A stretch of 64,000 nt of DNA from NCBI RefSeq assembly GCF_011077955.1, contig NZ_JAALBX010000015.1:1-64000 (forward strand). The letters are read 5' to 3'. Shown piece after piece: positions 55,307-61,751 of this stretch. The DNA is from Citrobacter freundii (GTDB lineage: Bacteria; Pseudomonadota; Gammaproteobacteria; Enterobacterales; Enterobacteriaceae). The first letter of the stretch is position 1. The number at the start of each line of letters is the position of its first letter. Made by a program: the position numbers and the translations under genes. The notes below the pieces were generated by a model. It searched no databases and was not told where the DNA came from. It worked only from the letters and a program-made list of their open reading frames with translations.

Positions 55307-55337
55307 AATCCGGGTCTTGCAGCCCGGATTTTTTTAT
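55307..55337 (+). terminator. Autotransporter gene terminator
   Basis: Stem AATCCGGG / CCCGGATT with an 8-nt loop, followed by TTTTTTATTTT, 20 bp after the stop codon. Confidence 0.9.
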
Positions 55338-55541
55338 TTTTTAGCAGATGATCGTCATTTTTTTATGACGCAGCTATCGAATGAAATTACTTTTAAAGAT
55401 AGAACCAATTTTATTGGCGACGACGGTAAAACTTAACGCTATATTCAGGAAAGCTCAATATTCTTCAGGAAGATGATGAATGTTGAGTAATAACCAAATA
55501 TTGGCGCTGTTGTCGCGCTGCTTAATAAAAAAGGTGACCCA

Positions 55542-55928
55542 ATGCGTAAGCAACTGATTGCAATGTTAGCCGTATCGTCCGTGTTATTCAGTGCCACCAG
55601 CCTGGCGAGGGATCTTGAAGATGATATGGATATCCTCAACGGCAACCTGAAAACCGTACAAAAAACTGATAATGCCGGTGAGTTGAAAAATGCGCTGACC
55701 GCTATGCGCGAAGCGGCGATGGATGCCCAAAAAGCCACGCCGCCAAAACTTGAAGGCAAAGCGCCGGACAGCCCCGAAATGAAAGATTTCCGTCATGGCC
55801 TCCAGACACTGGTTGGGCAAATCGACGGGGCGCTTAAGCTCGCGAATGAAGGAAAAATTAAAGAGGCCAAAGCGGCTGCGGAAGATTTTAAAACTACGCG
55901 CAATACCTACCACAAAAAATATCGTTAA
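55542..55928 (+). CDS. cybC: Soluble cytochrome b562
   Basis: Periplasmic four-helix-bundle heme protein, 128 aa. Signal peptide at 1-22 (SATSLA cleavage). The heme ligands are the Met in DLEDDMDIL and the His in NTYHKKYR at the C-terminus. Its electron partner is not known. In E. coli K-12 cybC is annotated as truncated to my memory; here it is full length with AAGGTGA in front. Confidence 0.95.
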   Translation: MRKQLIAMLAVSSVLFSATSLARDLEDDMDILNGNLKTVQKTDNAGELKNALTAMREAAMDAQKATPPKLEGKAPDSPEMKDFRHGLQTLVGQIDGALKLANEGKIKEAKAAAEDFKTTRNTYHKKYR

Positions 55929-56234
55929 TGATATCGCCGTTCGCGGGAGCCGCTGCGCTCCCGATTTCTCCCTCGGTTGTCATAAGCAAAGCCAATGGCT
56001 GTCACAATTCTTCTTATTCCTCAGCAGTCTGATACGTGCCTTTCGTGACGTTTTTTAGCGTTTCCCCGCGATATCCATCACACAATTCCAGTCATAATGC
56101 GCTGATGCCGCCTTTTTTGTGGAACAGATCACTGTCGCCACTCCCGTTTCCACTTCGAAGTGGAAAACAACTCGCTACAAACTATTAACCTCTCTCGTTA
56201 CTTTTATCCCAGAGCCATTAACGGGGTAAGACCA
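55929..56234. promoter_or_regulatory. Region between cybC and the accessory operon
   Basis: 306 bp that hold the possible cybC terminator (stem GGGAGC / GCTCCC at 55945-55962, followed by GATTTCT) and the palindromic operator listed separately. A -10-like TATTAA at 56183-56188 stands 17 bp from a possible -35 that falls inside the palindrome. I saw no sigma-54 promoter here. A longer reading frame for the next gene is open from 56160 but would begin inside the operator. Confidence 0.5.
56147..56166. promoter_or_regulatory. Perfect 20-bp palindrome upstream of the accessory operon
   Basis: TTTCCACTTC followed at once by its exact reverse complement GAAGTGGAAA. A further half-site GTGGAA lies at 56119-56124. 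The palindrome ends 17 bp before a TATTAA -10-like hexamer, so a protein bound here would touch RNA polymerase at the -35. A likely binding site for the regulator encoded at 61752. Confidence 0.6.
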
Positions 56235-56573
56235 GTGAAAAACGGAGCAGTAATCAAGGATGGGGAAAAACAGGCGATGCAAACCGGCGAGCTGGCCGAG
56301 CGCATGCTGGAGCAGGTTTACGCCTTACTTCATCGCCATCACATCATCCCCAATGCGGTACAAGAGCAAATGCTGACCTCACACGTCCGCGCTATGGCGC
56401 ACCGCTCAGTCACTGGCGAGTCGCTGCCGGATGTGGATGCCAGTTTATTTGACGAAATCTCCGCCGACTCAATGGCGCTTGCGCGTGAAGTCGTCGCTGC
56501 GTTTGGCAACCTGCCTGACGAAGAAGCCTGGCTGCTCTCCGTTCACTTCGAAGTCGCGAAAGACAACCTTTAA
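56235..56573 (+). CDS. Stand-alone PRD-domain protein (EF_0829-like)
   Basis: First gene of the accessory operon, 112 aa from the GTG at 56235 (GGGGT 7 bases upstream); a Met at 56277 is an alternative. It looks like a single PTS-regulation domain: HRHHIIPNAVQEQMLTSHVRAMAHRSVTGE in the middle and EEAWLLSVHFEVAKDNL at the end carry the His-containing patterns of PRDs. There is no DNA-binding part. Small PRD proteins of this type stand at the head of a conserved, uncharacterised gene cluster in Enterococcus, Aeromonas and enterics (the EF_0829 family, by memory). It may bind or titrate the regulator or sense PTS state. Ends 11 bp before the next gene. Confidence 0.75.
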   Translation: MKNGAVIKDGEKQAMQTGELAERMLEQVYALLHRHHIIPNAVQEQMLTSHVRAMAHRSVTGESLPDVDASLFDEISADSMALAREVVAAFGNLPDEEAWLLSVHFEVAKDNL

Positions 56574-56584
56574 GGAGCAACACA

Positions 56585-56947
56585 ATGGAACAAATTACAG
56601 TCGTGATTGGCGATCGTCTGGGTAAAGGCCAGAAAGTTGCCGCAGGCGTTGAAAAAGCAGGCGGTCGCGCCGTTGTCGTTCCGGGCGTGGCGGCAGATAT
56701 GAAACTGGGCGACGTGATGAAAGCGGAAAACGCGACCTTTGGCATCTCGTTTTGTGGCAGCGGCGGGGCCGGGGCTATCACGGCGCAAACCAAATACGGC
56801 TACAAGGCCAAATACGGTATGCGCTCTGTGGATGAAGGCGTTACCGCCATCAACGAAGGCTGCAATGTGCTGGGGTTCGGCTTTATGGATAAAGAAGAGC
56901 TGGGCGAGCGTCTGGTACAGGCGTGGCAGAAGAAGCACGGCGCGTAA
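56585..56947 (+). CDS. DUF2620 protein, glycine-rich, RpiB/LacA-like
   Basis: A 120-aa soluble protein (DUF2620; same family as E. coli YhfU). It starts ITVVIGDRLGKGQKVAAGVEKAG. The segment ISFCGSGGAGAITAQTKYG with Cys57, followed by the GMRSVDEGVTAINEGCNVLGFG stretch, can be lined up by eye with ribose-5-phosphate isomerase B/LacAB (CGTGIGMSIAANK...NANVLALG), where that Cys is the catalytic base. This relation is my inference. It might act on a sugar phosphate or be a PTS-like component. AAGGAG stands upstream. Confidence 0.75.
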   Translation: MEQITVVIGDRLGKGQKVAAGVEKAGGRAVVVPGVAADMKLGDVMKAENATFGISFCGSGGAGAITAQTKYGYKAKYGMRSVDEGVTAINEGCNVLGFGFMDKEELGERLVQAWQKKHGA

Positions 56948-56949
56948 GC

Positions 56950-57249
56950 ATGAAAGAGCAATTCACCACCACGGTGAGCGTATCCGGCAAAGGTGACACT
57001 AAAGCGCGCGCCTTTGCCGACGCCCTGAACCACGTTCAGGCAACGGTAATGAAAGCATCGCCACATATCTTACTGCGTATTGAGCCACAGGATGTGCAGG
57101 TTGTTCAAGCGCGTGAAACGGTGCGAAAAGAAGCCTTCCTTTGGTTCTTTTTGCGCCGGGAAAGACGCACTTACAGCGTGGAGCTGGAGGTAACCGTCAA
57201 CGTGACTGCCATCAATCTTGATAAGGTGGATTTCGTCACGCAACGCTGA
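56950..57249 (+). CDS. DUF4312 protein
   Basis: A 99-aa soluble protein starting MKEQFTTTVSVSGKGDTKARAFADALNHVQ, two bases after the previous stop; a longer frame starts inside the previous gene and was rejected. Mixed alpha/beta, with a short hydrophobic patch FLWFFLRRERRTYSVELEVTVNVTAI. No enzymatic motif can be seen. Always found beside DUF4311 and DUF4310, so it is probably a cytoplasmic part of that membrane complex. Confidence 0.75.
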   Translation: MKEQFTTTVSVSGKGDTKARAFADALNHVQATVMKASPHILLRIEPQDVQVVQARETVRKEAFLWFFLRRERRTYSVELEVTVNVTAINLDKVDFVTQR

Positions 57250-57272
57250 TTCTGACTAAAAAGGGCAGACGA

Positions 57273-58049
57273 ATGTTCCTGATAATATTAATAAAATCGC
57301 TCATTATCGGCGGCCTTGTCGGCGTCGGCGTGGGCGCCGGGGCGGCACGCATGTTTCATGCGCCTACCACACAGGGTATGGGCGCGTTTCGTACTTTAGG
57401 GGAGTTGAACTCCTGCGAAGGGGATCCGGCGTCTCACTTCTCCTTCGGTCTGGGCTTCTTCTTTAACGCCTGGGCTTCATCGGTCGCAGCGGGATCGTTT
57501 ACCCAGGATGTCGATCACCGCATCATTCCTAATTGGGGCGCGGCGGCGTTGATGGTTAAAAACCGCAACGTCGGTGAAACCCTGCACGATCCTAAGCGCA
57601 TGGCGATTGCCTGCGGCATCATCGGCATGATTGTCGTCACTTTCCTTAACCTTACCGCCTCCTCCGTTCCCGCCGCGTTACAGGTCACCGCCGTAAAGGT
57701 GCTGGTTCCTGCCGCTAACCTGCTGGTCAACACCGTGATGCCGGTCATTTTTTGGCTGGCGGCGATTGATGCGGGCAAAAAATCCGGCTTCTGGGCCACT
57801 GTCTTTGGCGGCGCGGCGCAGTTGATTATGGGTAACGCCGTACCGGGCCTGGTGCTTGGCATTCTTATTGGTAAGGGTGTGGAAGAGAGCGGCTGGAACC
57901 ACGTGACGAAAGTCATGATGGTCGCCATTGTGCTGTTGTTTGTACTGAGCGGCTTCTTCCGTGGCTTCGATATGAAGATGATCGAATCCTTCAATATGAC
58001 CGTGCCGAACTGGCTCGAATTGATCCATAACTCGCTGAGCGGCAAATAA
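57273..58049 (+). CDS. DUF4311 integral membrane protein
   Basis: A 258-aa membrane protein with about seven hydrophobic segments: 5-25 (glycine-rich LIIGGLVGVGVGAGAARMF), then 60-80, 118-140, 148-175, 190-210 and 220-235 among others. Contains GMGAFRTLGELNSCEGDPASHFSFGLGFFFNAWASSVAAG. With the next gene product it likely makes a transport channel for the pathway substrate; no transport family could be named. It ends with the first base of an ATG overlapping its stop. Confidence 0.75.
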   Translation: MFLIILIKSLIIGGLVGVGVGAGAARMFHAPTTQGMGAFRTLGELNSCEGDPASHFSFGLGFFFNAWASSVAAGSFTQDVDHRIIPNWGAAALMVKNRNVGETLHDPKRMAIACGIIGMIVVTFLNLTASSVPAALQVTAVKVLVPAANLLVNTVMPVIFWLAAIDAGKKSGFWATVFGGAAQLIMGNAVPGLVLGILIGKGVEESGWNHVTKVMMVAIVLLFVLSGFFRGFDMKMIESFNMTVPNWLELIHNSLSGK

Positions 58050-58060
58050 TGGAGGCTTCC

Positions 58061-58705
58061 ATGGAACAGAATAAAGGGTTTTGGTATGCCGACTGGTCAT
58101 TTCCGATTTTCGTTGGCCTGCTCTCATCCGGCGTGTTTGCCGGGACCCACATGTATTACTTGTACGGTATTGGCGCGTTTAACGAAGTCGCCTTCGTGGC
58201 GATGCTTAAAGCGGGTATTGATACCGGCGTCTATGGCGCGGTAGCGGCATTTGGCGCGAGCTTCTTGTTCGCCCGCATTATTGAAGGCTCCCTGGTGGGC
58301 ATTCTGGATATTGGCGGGGCTATCCAGACCGGCGTGGGGCTTGGCGTTCCGGCGCTATTACTGGGGGCGGGTTTCGTGTTCCCGGTGGCGAATTTTGCCG
58401 CCTCGCTGGTTACCGGTCTGGTGATAGGCCTGGCGATTGGCTACCTCATCATTCTGGCGCGTAAATTTACCATCAATCAAAGCAATTCAACCTACGGGGC
58501 GGACGTGATGATGGGGGCCGGGAATGCGTCAGGCCGCTTCCTTGGGCCGCTTATTATCCTGAGCGCAATGACCGCATCGATTCCTATCGGCATCGGCTCA
58601 CTGGTGGGGGCGCTGCTGTTCTACCTGTGGCAAAAACCCATCACTGGCGGCGCTATCCTCGGCGCGATGATTTTGGGCTCGCTGTTCCCGATTGCCATTA
58701 GCTAA
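58061..58705 (+). CDS. DUF4310 integral membrane protein
   Basis: A 214-aa protein with about six hydrophobic segments and much Gly/Ala (LVGILDIGGAIQTGVGLGVPALLLGAGFVFPVANFAASLVTGLVIGLAIGYLI). Start at 58061 has GGAGG five bases upstream; an ATG at 58049 overlaps the previous stop but is inside that site. The constant pairing with DUF4311 suggests a two-subunit permease, like EIIC-EIID or TRAP pairs in layout only. Confidence 0.75.
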   Translation: MEQNKGFWYADWSFPIFVGLLSSGVFAGTHMYYLYGIGAFNEVAFVAMLKAGIDTGVYGAVAAFGASFLFARIIEGSLVGILDIGGAIQTGVGLGVPALLLGAGFVFPVANFAASLVTGLVIGLAIGYLIILARKFTINQSNSTYGADVMMGAGNASGRFLGPLIILSAMTASIPIGIGSLVGALLFYLWQKPITGGAILGAMILGSLFPIAIS

Positions 58706-58762
58706 GTGGTGGCAGGTAAACCCAGCCGGGCGTGCAAGCGCCCGCTTTTACCGGAGAGAGAC

Positions 58763-59896
58763 ATGTTTGATTTACTCCTGCGCCAGGCACGTCTGGTGGA
58801 CGATACGGTCCGTGATATCGCGCTCAAGGACGGCAAAATCGCCGCGGTGGGCGACATCGATGACCTTGCGAGGAAAACCGTTGATTTGCGCGGCGAGTGC
58901 TACGTCAGCGCAGGCTGGATTGATTCCCACGTCCATTGCTATCCGAAATCGCCCATTTATCACGACGAGCCAGACAGCATTGGCATCGCCACGGGGGTGA
59001 CCACTGTGATTGATGCCGGCAGTACCGGCGCTGATGATATCGATGATTTTTATTCACTCACGCGCGAAGCCGTCACTGACGTCTATGCCTTGTTGAACAT
59101 CTCCCGCGTCGGCCTGATTGCCCAGAACGAGCTGGCGAACATGGCAAATATTGATGGCGAGGCGGTAAACCAGGCGATTAAACGCCATCCCGATTTTATT
59201 GTCGGGCTGAAAGCCCGCATGAGCAGTAGCGTAGTAGGGGAAAACGGCATCACGCCGCTGGTGCGCGCCAAAGCGATGCAGCAGGAAAACGGCGGATTAC
59301 CGCTGATGGTGCACATCGGTAATAACCCGCCGGATCTGGATGATATCGCCGAGCGCCTGACGGCGGGCGATATCATTACCCACTGTTATAACGGGAAACC
59401 AAACCGCATTCTGACGCCGGGCGGCGAACTGCGCGCCTCGGTCACCCGCGCTATCCAGCGCGGCGTGCGGCTGGATGTCGGTCATGGTACGGCAAGCCTT
59501 AGCTTTGCGGTGGCGAGACGCGCCATCAGCGCAGGCATTTTGCCGCACACCATCAGTTCCGATATTTATTGCCGCAACCGTATTAACGGGCCGGTGTATT
59601 CGCTTGCGAACGTGATGTCGAAATTTCTCGCCATCGGTATGTCGTTGCCGCAGGTCATCGAATGCGTAACGGCCAACGCCGCCGACGGCCTGAATCTGAA
59701 AACCAAAGGGCGTCTCGCGCCCGGCTTTGATGCCGATCTCACCCTCTTTACGCTCCAGCGCCAACCAACGGTGCTGGTGGATGCCGAAAACGACAGCTTA
59801 CAGGCTGAGGAACTGCTGGTGCCGCTTGCCGCCGTGCGTGCGGGCAAGGGCTATATGACCGAACAAGGGAGTGCGAAATATGCCTTCGATTTTTGA
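58763..59896 (+). CDS. Amidohydrolase/deacetylase family metallohydrolase
   Basis: Metal-dependent TIM-barrel hydrolase, 377 aa. Start at 58763 has GGAGAG upstream; the longer frame is unsupported. Metal site: His56 and His58 (DSHVHCY), Lys150 (VGLKAR, probably carboxylated), His184 (MVHIGN), His207 (THCYNG) and Asp266 (SSDIY), so a binuclear site is complete. The family (EF_0837/AHA_3915, by memory) is near dihydroorotase/D-aminoacylase. In this operon it probably removes an N-acyl group or opens an amide before the PLP step. It overlaps the next gene by 17 bp. Confidence 0.85.
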   Translation: MFDLLLRQARLVDDTVRDIALKDGKIAAVGDIDDLARKTVDLRGECYVSAGWIDSHVHCYPKSPIYHDEPDSIGIATGVTTVIDAGSTGADDIDDFYSLTREAVTDVYALLNISRVGLIAQNELANMANIDGEAVNQAIKRHPDFIVGLKARMSSSVVGENGITPLVRAKAMQQENGGLPLMVHIGNNPPDLDDIAERLTAGDIITHCYNGKPNRILTPGGELRASVTRAIQRGVRLDVGHGTASLSFAVARRAISAGILPHTISSDIYCRNRINGPVYSLANVMSKFLAIGMSLPQVIECVTANAADGLNLKTKGRLAPGFDADLTLFTLQRQPTVLVDAENDSLQAEELLVPLAAVRAGKGYMTEQGSAKYAFDF

Positions 59897-60998
59897 AAAA
59901 TACCATCTCAAACAGGTGATTAATACCTCAGGCCGTATGACGGCGCTGGGCGTGTCCACGCCGCGTCCCGAAGTGGTGGACGCGGCAATGGCAGGGATGA
60001 ATCAGTACTTTGAAATGAAGGATCTGGTGAATAAAACCGGCGAATACATCGCAAAACTGCTGGATGTGGAAGGCGCAACCGTTGTGTCCTGCGCCTCGGC
60101 AGGACTTGCCCAGTCGGTTGCGGCTGTACTGGTAAAAGACAGCGACTGGCTGCTGGAAAATCTCCACGTCACGCCTGTTGAGCAGAACGAAATTGTGTTG
60201 CCGAAAGGCCATAACGTTAACTTTGGCGCGCCGGTCAGTACGATGGTCGCGCTCGGCGGCGGCAAACTGGTGGAAGCAGGTTATGCCAATGAATGCTCCG
60301 CCGCACAGTTGGCTGCTGCCATCACGCCGCGCACGGCAGCGCTCCTCTACATCAAATCCCACCACTGTGTGCAGAAAAGTATGCTCAGCGTCGAGCAGGC
60401 GGTGGTGGTTGCGCGCAAACACAACCTGCCGCTTATTGTCGACGCGGCGGCGGAAGAAGATTTGCAATGTTACTACCGCTCTGGCGCGGATCTGGTTATC
60501 TACAGCGGCGCGAAAGCCATTGAAGGACCGACCAGCGGTCTGGTGATTGGCAAAACCCAATATGTGGAATGGGTGAAGCGCCAGACGGCGGGCATTGGCC
60601 GGGCCATGAAAGTGGGGAAAGAGGGCATTCTTGGCCTGACCTGCGCCATCGAACTCTACCTGCATGCGCAGAAAGAGACTGGCGCGGAAATGGTAGAAAA
60701 AATGACGCCCTTTATTGAGGCGCTCAATGCGCTTAACGGTGTGAGCGCCCGCGTGGTGTGGGACAGCGCCGGCCGCGACATTGCGCGAACGGAAATCGTC
60801 TTTGATGAAGCCATAACGGGCGTAGCCACGGCCGATCTGGTAGAGGCCCTGAAACAGGGTGACTACGCCATTTACTTCCGGGGTTACAAAGCCAACGAAG
60901 GGATTATCGAAGCCGACGTGCGCAGCGTCGATCGCGCCCAACTGGACATTGTGGCGCGCCGCATTGCTGAGGTCATTAACGCGGAGAAAACGGCATGA
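59880..60998 (+). CDS. SelA/DgaE-like PLP-dependent enzyme
   Basis: Fold-type I PLP enzyme, 372 aa, of the SelA-like group that includes D-glucosaminate-6-phosphate ammonia-lyase DgaE. PLP site: Asp188 (LPLIVDAAAEE) and Lys212 (VIYSGAKAIEGPTSG). N-terminus YHLKQVINTSGRMTALGVS is typical. By analogy it would eliminate ammonia from a 2-amino sugar acid to give a 2-keto-3-deoxy acid, the substrate of the next gene product. The start overlaps the amidohydrolase gene and the end overlaps the aldolase gene by 4 bp. Confidence 0.85.
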   Translation: MPSIFEKYHLKQVINTSGRMTALGVSTPRPEVVDAAMAGMNQYFEMKDLVNKTGEYIAKLLDVEGATVVSCASAGLAQSVAAVLVKDSDWLLENLHVTPVEQNEIVLPKGHNVNFGAPVSTMVALGGGKLVEAGYANECSAAQLAAAITPRTAALLYIKSHHCVQKSMLSVEQAVVVARKHNLPLIVDAAAEEDLQCYYRSGADLVIYSGAKAIEGPTSGLVIGKTQYVEWVKRQTAGIGRAMKVGKEGILGLTCAIELYLHAQKETGAEMVEKMTPFIEALNALNGVSARVVWDSAGRDIARTEIVFDEAITGVATADLVEALKQGDYAIYFRGYKANEGIIEADVRSVDRAQLDIVARRIAEVINAEKTA

Positions 60999-61735
60999 AA
61001 TTAACCCCCAATTTTTACCGCGATCGCGTCTGTCTGAATGTGCTGGCGGGTTCAAAAGAGAATGCCCGCGCCATTTACGAGGCGGCGGAAGGCCATGTGC
61101 TGGTAGGCGTACTTTCCAAAAATTACCCGGACGTGGCAAGCGCGGTGGCGGATATGCGCGAGTACGCGGCGCTGATTGATAACGCCCTCTCCGTGGGTCT
61201 GGGCGCGGGCGATCCTAACCAGTCGGCGATGGTGAGTGAAATCGCCCGCGAGGTACAGCCTCAGCATGTAAACCAGGTGTTTACCGGAGTGGCGACCAGC
61301 CGCGCGCTACTGGGGCAGCACGACACGGTGGTCAACGGCCTTGTCTCACCAACCGGTACGCCGGGGCGAGTGAAGATCTCAACTGGCCCGCTTAGCAGCA
61401 AAGCCCCAGACGGCATTGTGCCGATAGAGACCGCCATTGCCCTGCTCAAAGACATGGGCGGCAGCTCAATAAAGTATTTCCCGATGGGCGGACTGGCGTG
61501 CCGCGATGAGTATCAGGCGGTCGCTCAGGCCTGCGCCCGTCATGATTTCTGGCTGGAGCCTACCGGCGGTATCGATCTGGCGAATTTTGGCGAGATTTTG
61601 CAGATTGCGCTCGACGCGGGCGTCAGCAGAATCATTCCTCACATCTATAGTTCGATTATTGATAAGGTGAGTGGAAACACCCGTCCGGACGATGTACGCC
61701 AGTTGCTGGCTATCACCCGTGCCTGTTTAACCTGA
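60995..61735 (+). CDS. DgaF-like 2-keto-3-deoxy-6-phosphogluconate aldolase
   Basis: TIM-barrel aldolase, 246 aa, KDGP aldolase family DgaF. The Schiff-base Lys is probably Lys160 in GGSSIKYFPMGGL; KISTGPLSSKAPDGIVPIETAIALLKDMG and LEPTGGIDLANFGEIL surround the site. It should cleave a 2-keto-3-deoxy (phospho) acid to pyruvate and an aldehyde. ATGA overlap with the PLP enzyme gene means coupled translation; together they form a two-step degradation module as in the D-glucosaminate (dga) pathway, but without dga PTS genes here. Confidence 0.87.
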   Translation: MKLTPNFYRDRVCLNVLAGSKENARAIYEAAEGHVLVGVLSKNYPDVASAVADMREYAALIDNALSVGLGAGDPNQSAMVSEIAREVQPQHVNQVFTGVATSRALLGQHDTVVNGLVSPTGTPGRVKISTGPLSSKAPDGIVPIETAIALLKDMGGSSIKYFPMGGLACRDEYQAVAQACARHDFWLEPTGGIDLANFGEILQIALDAGVSRIIPHIYSSIIDKVSGNTRPDDVRQLLAITRACLT

Positions 61736-61751
61736 TAACGAGGAGAGTGAC

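Noticed and set aside
55381-55476. 31-codon frame starting MKLLLKIEPILL between the autotransporter gene and cybC
   Set aside because: No ribosome binding site and composition typical of non-coding AT-rich DNA; a chance frame.
55929-56234. Sigma-54 promoter for the accessory operon, as in the related dga operon
   Set aside because: No TGGC-N8-TTGC type element with correct spacing was found; the regulator is a PRD type with EIIA/EIIB but no sigma-54 activator ATPase domain.
56160-56234. Upstream start (ATG at 56160) for the PRD protein
   Set aside because: It would begin inside the 20-bp palindrome and lacks a ribosome binding site; the GTG at 56235 has GGGGT at good spacing and starts closer to the conserved domain.
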